Positions 57,017 to 64,000 of a DNA stretch of 64,000 bases are shown here, piece after piece (the first letter of the stretch is position 1; each line of letters opens with the position of its first letter). Position numbers and translations under genes: made by a program. This DNA is from Seonamhaeicola aphaedonensis (GTDB taxonomy: Bacteria; Bacteroidota; Bacteroidia; Flavobacteriales; Flavobacteriaceae). The notes below the pieces were generated by a model. It searched no databases, was not told where the DNA came from, and saw nothing but the letters and a program-made list of their open reading frames with translations. The stretch lies in contig NZ_QRDX01000001.1 in the NCBI RefSeq assembly GCF_003386195.1, forward strand, positions 372,001-436,000, given 5' to 3'.

Positions 57017-58576
57017 TTAATTTGTAAGCTCAATAATTACAGGCGATACTTTTTTAAGTATAACACTTACACCGCTTGCTTTAGCTTCAATATCAAATAT
57101 TTGCACGTCTGATCCTCGTTTTGCTTTACGTAATGCAGATTTCGCTCTACTGTCTAGCTTATTACCACTAACATTAATGGTTGGTTGCCCAGACACTTTA
57201 AACTTAAATCCTGTAACTCGCAATGGTAATTCGAAATCGAAATCGTCGAACTTCGCGCCAACAGAAGATATCTCCAAACTATTACGTTGCATTTTTACCT
57301 GACCATCTTCACCTCTAATAGTTCCTGTTGGTTTTGGTAAATCCTTAATTCTGAAAGTAGCATTATCACTCACTGGTTTTCCATCTGGCAACTTACCAGT
57401 TACATTAATGGTTACCTCTCTACCTTTAACAGTAGTTACATCCATAACGTAATTACTTCCTTTAACTCTAGACAATCCTTGAGCTCTAGCGCTTACATTA
57501 TTATCAGGAATTCCCGCAAATGAGATGGTCATTGGGTTTTTAACACCACGATATACTACATTCATTTTATCTGCTGAAATCGTAGCTGAATTTGGCTTAG
57601 GAACGGTAGCAAAAGATGATGATACAGGTACTTCAACTTCTTCTCCATCTTGAGCAAAGATTAATTTACCTTCTATCTTATGTTCTCCAGGATTACCTGT
57701 TCCTACTTTTAATTTTACTTTACCCTCCTCTATAGAGTACTGATCTTCACTTAAAGGTCTTCCATCTAAAGTTAATTCAACTCTATTAGGCTTAGTAGAG
57801 GCATCTTTTCTACCCAATACTATTTGACCATCAAATGTTTCTCCATTAAAGTAAGCAGATTTTGTAGTTTCTAACAACGTGGTATAGTTAGTCATAGATA
57901 CCTCACTAGAAAGTGTTCCTTGTAACATTGCAGACAATACCTCTGATTCAGTAGTCTTAATATCAGCTTGCAACTGGGTCATTTTTGTTAAAGAAGCCAC
58001 TAAAGGAAAGCCTTTGTAATGGTACTCTAACCATGGTTGCTTTCCTGCACCACGCTTAACATCATCGGTATTAAAGTTTTTTTGTACATCTTTCACAATG
58101 TCTTCCATACCATTTTGACCCTTTAGAATTTCTGAAACACCATCTCTAAAAGTAGCTATTTGATTTAAAAACTCTTCACCCTCAGGCTTAAGTTTATCTC
58201 CTTTAAAAAAGTTTTCATCTAAATAATCGCCTTTGTCCATGATCTCATAATCTGTAGGATCATCAACAGTGGCTTTCATTTTACTTTTAAGCTCTTCTAA
58301 ATAATCATTTAATGCAACAGCCTTATCATGAATTTCTTTTGCTTTGTCTTTTAAAGGCTCGTATTTTTCTTTTTGATCTATAGCTTTTTGTTCTAAACTA
58401 GCTACAAACGTTTGATTACGTAATGTTGCAGCCTCATTAGATTCTGTAAGCTTTTCGTTCATTAATCCAAAGGCCGAAAGTACCTCCTTTGACATATTTA
58501 ATGCTAACATTGCAATGAAGATTAAATACATCAGATTAATCATCTTCTGTCTTGGTGATAAATTATTTCCTGCCAT
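57017..58576 (-). CDS. gldM: Gliding motility/type IX secretion motor protein GldM
   Basis: 519 residues. A single transmembrane helix near the N-terminus (about 12-30, MINLMYLIFIAMLALNMSKE) is followed by a long periplasmic part. The periplasmic part begins with a helical bundle domain (about 35-225) and continues with three beta-rich domains, including VPVSSSFATVPKPNSATISA and the C-terminal VTGFKFKVSGQP. GldM forms with GldL the proton-driven motor and reaches through the periplasm to the GldK/GldN ring. The two proteins are encoded 46 bp apart. Length matches characterised GldM. Confidence 0.96.
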   Translation of the reverse strand: MAGNNLSPRQKMINLMYLIFIAMLALNMSKEVLSAFGLMNEKLTESNEAATLRNQTFVASLEQKAIDQKEKYEPLKDKAKEIHDKAVALNDYLEELKSKMKATVDDPTDYEIMDKGDYLDENFFKGDKLKPEGEEFLNQIATFRDGVSEILKGQNGMEDIVKDVQKNFNTDDVKRGAGKQPWLEYHYKGFPLVASLTKMTQLQADIKTTESEVLSAMLQGTLSSEVSMTNYTTLLETTKSAYFNGETFDGQIVLGRKDASTKPNRVELTLDGRPLSEDQYSIEEGKVKLKVGTGNPGEHKIEGKLIFAQDGEEVEVPVSSSFATVPKPNSATISADKMNVVYRGVKNPMTISFAGIPDNNVSARAQGLSRVKGSNYVMDVTTVKGREVTINVTGKLPDGKPVSDNATFRIKDLPKPTGTIRGEDGQVKMQRNSLEISSVGAKFDDFDFELPLRVTGFKFKVSGQPTINVSGNKLDSRAKSALRKAKRGSDVQIFDIEAKASGVSVILKKVSPVIIELTN

Positions 58577-58622
58577 TTCTAATTAGGTTTTGGTTATTAA
58601 TATAAATTTGGGTAACCCCTAA

Positions 58623-59258
58623 TTAGCTTTTATTCATAGCAGATAACATACCTCCATAAACACCATTTAATGATGATAGATTAGATGCTAAAGATTGCAT
58701 TTGCTCTTTTAATTTAGCAGCGTTCTCAACAGACTCTTCATTTAAAGCAGCTTGTTTGTTAATACTTTCTAACTGTACTTTATATAAACTGTTTAAAGAT
58801 TCCATTTGAGCAGCAGCTAAAGATAATTCTTCGCCGTACTTTCTTGTAGCTTCCATAGAATCTACAGTTGGTGTAAGGTTTTTAGCAGCACCTTCAAAGT
58901 TTTTAATGCTATCTCCTAAACTAGCCATAAGTTCACCATCAATTTTAGCGTCTTTTAATAACTCATCTAATTTTTTAGATAACAAACCCTGAGGGTCTTT
59001 AGCTTCTTTTTCGGTTGCTTGACCACCCGCTAACTCTGGATAAACAAGTGACCAATCTAAATCGTCGTCTACTGGTTCAAATGCTGAAATAGCAAAAATG
59101 ATTGCTTCTGTTACCAATCCAATGGTTAACATGACATTACCTGTTAAAGGTCCAATTTCAAAATGAATAATTTTGAACAATGCTCCTACGATTACGATTG
59201 ATGCTCCTAATCCGTAAGCTAAATTCATAAACTTTTTACTTGCTCTTGACTGTGCCAT
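58623..59258 (-). CDS. gldL: Gliding motility/type IX secretion motor protein GldL
   Basis: 211 residues with two N-terminal transmembrane helices (about 10-30 and 38-58; LAYGLGASIVIVGALFKIIHF and NVMLTIGLVTEAIIFAISAF are each part of them). The second helix carries the Glu (VTEAIIF) and the start of the loop the His/Lys (FKIIHFEIG) implicated in proton flow in GldL. A cytoplasmic coiled-coil region follows (about 85-205). GldL pentamers surround a GldM dimer and power rotation. It is 73 bp after gldK and 46 bp before gldM. Confidence 0.96.
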   Translation of the reverse strand: MAQSRASKKFMNLAYGLGASIVIVGALFKIIHFEIGPLTGNVMLTIGLVTEAIIFAISAFEPVDDDLDWSLVYPELAGGQATEKEAKDPQGLLSKKLDELLKDAKIDGELMASLGDSIKNFEGAAKNLTPTVDSMEATRKYGEELSLAAAQMESLNSLYKVQLESINKQAALNEESVENAAKLKEQMQSLASNLSSLNGVYGGMLSAMNKS

Positions 59259-59331
59259 AATTTTCGATTTTTAATTTAAGTACGAATACTTAAGTAGGTT
59301 AATTAATAGTAATTATTTATTATTGATTTGA

Positions 59332-60714
59332 TTAAATTTTTGTCTTTTTACCGTTTTTAGAATTTACTTGTGTCCCCATATAATCTTGAACGGTTCTAAA
59401 GCCAATATAACTTCTTGCAGAATCTGCATACTCATAATCTCTTGAACTTACTTGTAAGAAGTATGCAACGTCTTTCCATGATCCCCCACGCACTACTTTA
59501 CGTTCGTTTTCCATATCGCTAACACTTGGATTGATAGTAGACATATATTCATAAGATGATGGATCATACGATGAATCTACCCATTCAGCAACATTACCAG
59601 CCATATTATATAAATTATAATCATTAGGCTCATAAGATTTTGCTTCAACAGTGTATAATGCTTGGTCTGCAGCATAATCACCTCTTACTGGTTTAAAGTT
59701 TGCCATAAAACAACCTCTATCACTTTTGGCATAAGGCCCACCCCAAGGGAATGTAGCTGCTCTAAGTCCTCCTCTGGCAGCATATTCCCATTCAGCTTCC
59801 GAAGGTAATCTAAACGCATTTACAAAATGAGCACCTTTTTTACTTTTTTGATAGGTATTTTTCCATAAAGTTCTCCACTGACAAAAGGCCTTAGCTTGTT
59901 TCCAAGTTACACCAACCACTGGGTATTCACCATAAGCGTCATGCCAAAAATAATCGTTATGCATTGGTTCGTTATAAGAATAGGAGAAGTCTCTAATCCA
60001 AACTGTAGTATCAGGATACACCTCAACTTCTTCTTTGAGTAAAACGTCTTTTCTTCTTAAACTTCTATCCTTAGCGGCCTTTTGAATGTCCATGTACGTG
60101 TACTGAAACTTAAATTTAGTTACATCCCAGGTACGTTGACCATTATAAGATTCCTCCATTGGCAAATACATGGTATCCATAACTTCGGCATAATACTCAT
60201 CAGGGTATTCCGCTGTGTCAAAAATCAAATCAATATCATGATTTAAGTTGTAACCTTCATAGCCGGTAGGTCCGAGCCCAGTATAATTTTCATATATATA
60301 CTTCTGATAAACGGTCATATTAGCAGTATCTGCTTCTTTAAAAGCAAATTCGCCAACACCTCCATCTTCAGGCGTCATGCCAACTTCATCGGCTAAAATA
60401 GCCAACTTGGTCCTAATAATAGAATCTCTAACCCAATTAACAAATTGACGATACTCACTATTAGTAATTTCTGTTTCATCCATATAAAAGGGCCTAACAG
60501 TAACTGTTTTTGCTGGTGCATTGTGCACGCCTGCTAAATCATCATCTGCTTTACCCATTATAAACGCACCACCAGGTACAAGTTCCATTCCATAGGGCTT
60601 TTCTGGATGCCATTTCTTTCCTTTAACACCCACTAACTCTCCCCTATCTTTGGATCCACAACTAGCTAGTAGTATAAGTACTGCGGTTAATAATGTTAAC
60701 TTTTTCATATTCAT
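59332..60714 (-). CDS. gldK: Gliding motility/type IX secretion lipoprotein GldK
   Basis: 460 residues with lipobox LLASC (acyl-Cys about residue 19). The rest is a formylglycine-generating-enzyme-like domain: PGGAFIMG, MDETEITNSEYRQFV, AFRLPSEAEWEYAARGG, NMAGNVAEWVDSSY and VVRGGSWKD...YIGFR. The active-site cysteines of true FGE, expected after RGGSW, are absent (DVAYFLQVSSRDY), so the fold is structural. GldK forms the periplasmic ring under the outer membrane with GldN. It is the first gene of the gld operon. An alternative ATG lies two codons downstream. Confidence 0.96.
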   Translation of the reverse strand: MNMKKLTLLTAVLILLASCGSKDRGELVGVKGKKWHPEKPYGMELVPGGAFIMGKADDDLAGVHNAPAKTVTVRPFYMDETEITNSEYRQFVNWVRDSIIRTKLAILADEVGMTPEDGGVGEFAFKEADTANMTVYQKYIYENYTGLGPTGYEGYNLNHDIDLIFDTAEYPDEYYAEVMDTMYLPMEESYNGQRTWDVTKFKFQYTYMDIQKAAKDRSLRRKDVLLKEEVEVYPDTTVWIRDFSYSYNEPMHNDYFWHDAYGEYPVVGVTWKQAKAFCQWRTLWKNTYQKSKKGAHFVNAFRLPSEAEWEYAARGGLRAATFPWGGPYAKSDRGCFMANFKPVRGDYAADQALYTVEAKSYEPNDYNLYNMAGNVAEWVDSSYDPSSYEYMSTINPSVSDMENERKVVRGGSWKDVAYFLQVSSRDYEYADSARSYIGFRTVQDYMGTQVNSKNGKKTKI

Positions 60715-60756
60715 AGAAAACTCGAGGTTAATTAATCTGCTTCAACTTTGCGAGGG

Positions 60757-60788
60757 TAAACATATTTATATATTTTTTAAAAAACAAC
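60757..60788 (-). promoter_or_regulatory. Putative promoter of gldKLMN
   Basis: On the minus strand GTTG (60785-60788), then 20 bases, then TATGTTTA (60757-60764) resembles the -33/-7 arrangement TTG...TAnnTTTG with one mismatch in the last base. It would give a leader of about 40 bases before gldK. Confidence 0.45.
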
Positions 60789-60821
60789 TTTTTCGAGAAA
60801 AAAATTACATTTCATCGTAAA

Positions 60822-60854
60822 AAATAAGCATTTTATCGATGAAATAAGCATTTT
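60822..60854. repeat. Two direct repeats spaced by 20 bp upstream of the gldK promoter
   Basis: AAATAAGCATTTT occurs at 60822-60834 and 60842-60854, exactly 20 bp apart (two helical turns). TTTCATCG and CGATGAAA (60810-60817 and 60836-60843) add an inverted repeat through the same DNA. Position just upstream of the proposed gldK promoter suggests binding sites of a regulator; none is assigned. Confidence 0.5.
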
Positions 60855-60869
60855 GCCTTGATATTGCTG

Positions 60870-62036
60870 CTAAACGCAATTCTTTTGAAACGCTTTATAC
60901 CAGCGGTCTGGGACTATATTATTACTCGCATCTATATAATCCTGATGCATGCATGGTAATAACGTATGTCTTTTTAATTTATTATTTACTTCTGCTAAAA
61001 AAGGGATTTCAATCCACCACCTACCGGTCTTATTACTTTTGTAAAAGATTAATTCTTGGGAGTCCACTAAGGTAATGAATTTTTGATAATTGTTCTCATT
61101 AGAAAAATCATCATCTTTTACTCTACAATTCACTCCTTCAATAAAATACCAAATCATTTGTGATATTAGCATTGAAGAAATTTCATCATCATTTGAAGGC
61201 TTGTATTCATAAATTCCAAATGATGTTACTTTATTACTGATACCCGCATATCTTGAAATGGCACATATCTCTTTTCCGTCTAAACCATTTGGAGAAAATT
61301 TTTGATTTAAACTTACCTCAGAACTTTTAACAGAAGTTAAATCAATACTTACAATATTAGCATCTCTTAAAACAGGCTCTACTGAAGCAATGTTATTAGA
61401 GATCTCACCTAATCTATAAGATTCAAAATAAAGACTTTCCATTAAATCTATTTCTTCCTGAGAATTGAAATAGGTCTGATAACCAATGGTGGCGTAATTA
61501 AAAAGGTTGTATGGCTTATCTAGAATTATTTTTCCAACAAAACTATTATTCTTTATGGGCTTTGTAGAATCTCCCATATCAAACTTACTATCAATATTAA
61601 CAATATTAACCATTGGCATTAAATGGTCATAAGCCCGGTAATTTGCGTAAGTTAAATCTTGAGAGCCACCTAATATAATTGGAATGATATTCTTTTTAAC
61701 TAGAATACTTATGGCTGTTTTTAAAGCAAAGTAAGTATCTTCTACACTTTCTCCTTTATGGATGTCACCTAAATCTGCTATAGTAGTATTCCAGATACCT
61801 GGGAAAAGACCGTAGAAAGATTTTCTTATTTCATCTAACTTAAATTCAGTCCCAATATAATTAACATCATTACGATTCTCTAAAACACCAATAAGAGCAA
61901 TAGAAACACCTTCTAAATCTGGCATGCCATTTTGTTCTGAATGAATTTTAATTTTTCTTCCCAATGCTTGAGCAGATAGTAATTCGTTATGAGCTAAAAC
62001 TAAATCTGAAACAGGGGTAAGAAAATTGAAATTCAT
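60870..62036 (-). CDS. Arginase/formimidoylglutamase-fold protein with degenerate metal site
   Basis: 388 residues matching the ureohydrolase (arginase, agmatinase, formimidoylglutamase) fold. Key motifs are altered. GGDHS becomes GGSQD, so the His ligand is Gln126. DAHxD becomes DSKFD, with Asp149 and Asp153 kept but the central His replaced by Lys151. The DxD motif becomes DLT, with Asp232 kept and the second Asp replaced by Thr234. Three of six manganese ligands are thus lost, which makes hydrolysis unlikely. It lies 5 bp after topA and 155 bp before gldK. A similar gene near gldK is, from memory, common in Flavobacteriaceae. Role unknown; a structural or regulatory pseudoenzyme is my inference. 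Confidence 0.8.
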   Translation of the reverse strand: MNFNFLTPVSDLVLAHNELLSAQALGRKIKIHSEQNGMPDLEGVSIALIGVLENRNDVNYIGTEFKLDEIRKSFYGLFPGIWNTTIADLGDIHKGESVEDTYFALKTAISILVKKNIIPIILGGSQDLTYANYRAYDHLMPMVNIVNIDSKFDMGDSTKPIKNNSFVGKIILDKPYNLFNYATIGYQTYFNSQEEIDLMESLYFESYRLGEISNNIASVEPVLRDANIVSIDLTSVKSSEVSLNQKFSPNGLDGKEICAISRYAGISNKVTSFGIYEYKPSNDDEISSMLISQMIWYFIEGVNCRVKDDDFSNENNYQKFITLVDSQELIFYKSNKTGRWWIEIPFLAEVNNKLKRHTLLPCMHQDYIDASNNIVPDRWYKAFQKNCV

Positions 62037-62041
62037 TTAGG

Positions 62042-64000
62042 CTACTTCTTTTTAGTGGTTGCTTTTTTTCTTGTTGTTTTCTTTGTTGGTGCATTGGCTT
62101 CAATAAGGCCTTTGGCTTCTTCAAGAGTCATTTCTGAAACATCAACCGTTTTTGCCAATTCAACTTTCACCTTTCCTTTGATAACATGATGTCTTCCCCA
62201 TCTTGCTTTCTCAACTCGTATACCTTGATCTTCCCAATTATGAACTACCTTTTCAATGTCTTTCTGAATTTTGGTTTCAATCAACTCAACAATATCTTCA
62301 TCAGAAAGGTTATCCCAGTCATACTTTTTATTTACATTAATGAACATATTGTTCCATTTAATAAAGGGTCCAAAACGTCCTTTACCTTTTTGCACTGGTA
62401 AATCTTTATATATATATATAGGAGCATCTGCCTTTATCTTTTCTTTAATTAAAACAATAGCATCATCAAGGTCAACACTCAATGGGTCAACACCTTTTGG
62501 TAAGGATACAAAGCTATTTCCAAATTTCACATAAGGGCCAAATCTACCGTTATTTACCTGAACTTCTTCTCCTTTATACGTTCCTAGATCTTTTGGAAGT
62601 TGAAACAAATCCATAGCTTCCTCATAGGTTATGTTACTTAATTGTTGATCTGGACTTAAACTAGCAAACAAAGGCTTTTCTTCATCCTCAAAAGTTCCTA
62701 TTTGAACCATAGGCCCAAATCTTCCTAAGCGCACACTAACTTGTCTTCCCGTTTCAGGATCCTCACCTAAAATACGTTCTCCAGATTCTCGTTCTGCATT
62801 TTCTTTGACGTCTTCTACTTTAGGGTGAAAATTTTTGTAAAACGATTTCATCATTTTAGTCCAATCCTCTTCTCCATCAGCTATACTATCAAAATCTTCT
62901 TCAACCTTTGCTGTAAAATTATAATCTAGAATTTGATCGAAATGATTCACTAGAAAATCTGTAACAATCATTCCAATATCTGTAGGAACTAATTTGCCTT
63001 TATCAGATCCTACTTTTTCTGTGAGTAGTTTACTTGAAATACTCCCTTCTTTTAAAGTGAGTTGGGTATATTCTCTTTCTTCACCCTCTACCGAACCCTT
63101 TTCAACATAATTTCTATTTTGAATGGTAGAAATGGTTGGTGCATAGGTTGACGGACGCCCAATACCTAATTCCTCTAACTTCTTTACAAGAGATGCTTCT
63201 GTGAATCTTGCTGGTGGACGCGTATATCGTTCTGTTGCCGTGATATAGTTATTAAGAAGTATCTCTCCAGTTTTCATAGCAGGTAACATATCCTCTTGTT
63301 CAACATCTTCATCGTCTGTACCTTCTAAATATACCTTTAAAAAGCCATCAAAAGTAATCACTTCTCCGTTAGCTGTGAATAGTTCATTATGATTAGATGC
63401 ACTTATTTTTACATTGGTACGTTCTAATTGAGCTTCACTCATTTGTGATGCAATAGAACGCTTCCAAATTAACTCATATAAACGCGCTTGGTCTCTATCT
63501 ATATTTACAGAATGCCTTGAAAAATCAGTAGGTCGTATAGCCTCATGAGCTTCTTGAGCTCCTTTAGATTTTCCAGTATAATTTCTCGGATTACTATAAT
63601 TAGAACCAAATGCTTTTTCTATTTCAGCTTGAGCACCATGTCTGGCTTCATTTGATAAATTAGTACTATCGGTTCTCATATATGTAATTAAACCAGCTTC
63701 ATAAAGGCGTTGTGCCATAGTCATGGTTTTACTTACAGAAAAATATAGTTTACGGGATGCTTCTTGTTGTAAAGTTGACGTTGTAAATGGAGCTGCTGGT
63801 AATTTTTTTCCAGGTTTCTTTTCTAAACTCGCTACTTTAAAACTTGCCGAAACATTTTGCTCTAAAAATTTTTGAGCTTCTTCCTTGGCAGAAAAATTCT
63901 TGGGTAATTTCGCCTTAAAAGACTGTCCTTTTTGATTAGAAAACTCCGCATCAATTCTATATGATGCCACCGGTTTGAAATCTTGAATTTCTCTTTCTTT
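62042..64000 (-). CDS. topA: DNA topoisomerase I (5' end beyond the window edge)
   Basis: The frame stays open to the right edge (reading KEREIQDFKPVASYR just before the first internal Met at 63970), so the N-terminal TOPRIM domain lies outside. The visible 653 codons hold the type IA core with the catalytic Tyr in LITYMRTDS (codon 63680-63682), EAHEAIRPTD and GIGRPSTYAPTIS. Instead of zinc fingers the C-terminus has four repeats of the RFGPYVKFG/GRFGPFIKW type and a final Lys/Thr-rich basic tail (TKKTTRKKATTKKK). It relaxes negative supercoils and is essential. The arginase-fold gene follows after 5 bp. Confidence 0.96.
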   Translation of the reverse strand, partial: KEREIQDFKPVASYRIDAEFSNQKGQSFKAKLPKNFSAKEEAQKFLEQNVSASFKVASLEKKPGKKLPAAPFTTSTLQQEASRKLYFSVSKTMTMAQRLYEAGLITYMRTDSTNLSNEARHGAQAEIEKAFGSNYSNPRNYTGKSKGAQEAHEAIRPTDFSRHSVNIDRDQARLYELIWKRSIASQMSEAQLERTNVKISASNHNELFTANGEVITFDGFLKVYLEGTDDEDVEQEDMLPAMKTGEILLNNYITATERYTRPPARFTEASLVKKLEELGIGRPSTYAPTISTIQNRNYVEKGSVEGEEREYTQLTLKEGSISSKLLTEKVGSDKGKLVPTDIGMIVTDFLVNHFDQILDYNFTAKVEEDFDSIADGEEDWTKMMKSFYKNFHPKVEDVKENAERESGERILGEDPETGRQVSVRLGRFGPMVQIGTFEDEEKPLFASLSPDQQLSNITYEEAMDLFQLPKDLGTYKGEEVQVNNGRFGPYVKFGNSFVSLPKGVDPLSVDLDDAIVLIKEKIKADAPIYIYKDLPVQKGKGRFGPFIKWNNMFINVNKKYDWDNLSDEDIVELIETKIQKDIEKVVHNWEDQGIRVEKARWGRHHVIKGKVKVELAKTVDVSEMTLEEAKGLIEANAPTKKTTRKKATTKKK

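Noticed and set aside
59332-60714. GldK as the maturase of the PUL sulfatases
   Set aside because: The FGE-like fold is present but the active-site cysteines after RGGSW are missing, and its operon is the gliding/T9SS core.

Overview
The window looks like chromosomal DNA of a marine member of the Flavobacteriaceae (Bacteroidetes). The evidence is low GC content, two SusC/SusD pairs, the gliding/type IX secretion core gldKLMN, many short lipoproteins with acidic tethers, promoter elements of the Bacteroidetes type (TAnnTTTG) and no Shine-Dalgarno pattern. Nearly all genes lie on the minus strand; only two AraC-type regulators and one small membrane protein lie on the plus strand.

Region 1 (1-7044): a BNR/Asp-box protein cut by the window edge, then a four-gene operon encoding the whole route from trans-4-hydroxy-L-proline to 2-oxoglutarate (epimerase, D-hydroxyproline dehydrogenase, DapA-like deaminase, 2-oxoglutarate semialdehyde dehydrogenase). 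A divergent AraC regulator sits beside it. Region 2 (7041-33148): a tightly spaced run of 12 genes reading SusC, SusD, sulfatase, MFS sugar porter, SGNH hydrolase, GH2-like enzyme, cytoplasmic DUF5107-TPR protein, two sulfatases, a second GH2-like enzyme, a LacZ-type beta-galactosidase and a fourth sulfatase. This is a polysaccharide utilisation locus (PUL) for a sulfated, probably galactose-containing glycan. Region 3 (33149-34297): a decayed GH30 gene truncated by an IS982-family transposase remnant. Region 4 (34424-45218): a second PUL module with a SusE-like lipoprotein placed first, then SusC, SusD, a GH30 endo-glycanase and a clan GH-A glycosidase, with a divergent AraC regulator.

Region 5 (45362-55965): initiator tRNA-fMet with its terminator, a small CPXCG-type protein not previously obvious because of its size, an LRR protein, a three-gene RND efflux operon whose promoter lies inside a perfect dyad, an ABC-F ATPase, a DUF983 protein and an FAD oxidoreductase. 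Region 6 (56032-64000): gldK-gldL-gldM-gldN with its own promoter and terminator, preceded by an arginase-fold protein that has lost three of six metal ligands, and by topA (cut by the right edge).

The most interesting system-level reading is that hydroxyproline catabolism lies directly against a sulfated-galactan PUL with GH30, GH2 and sulfatase activities. That is the enzyme set expected for digestion of hydroxyproline-rich, arabinogalactan-like algal glycoproteins. This is inference from gene neighbourhood; the two parts have separate regulators.
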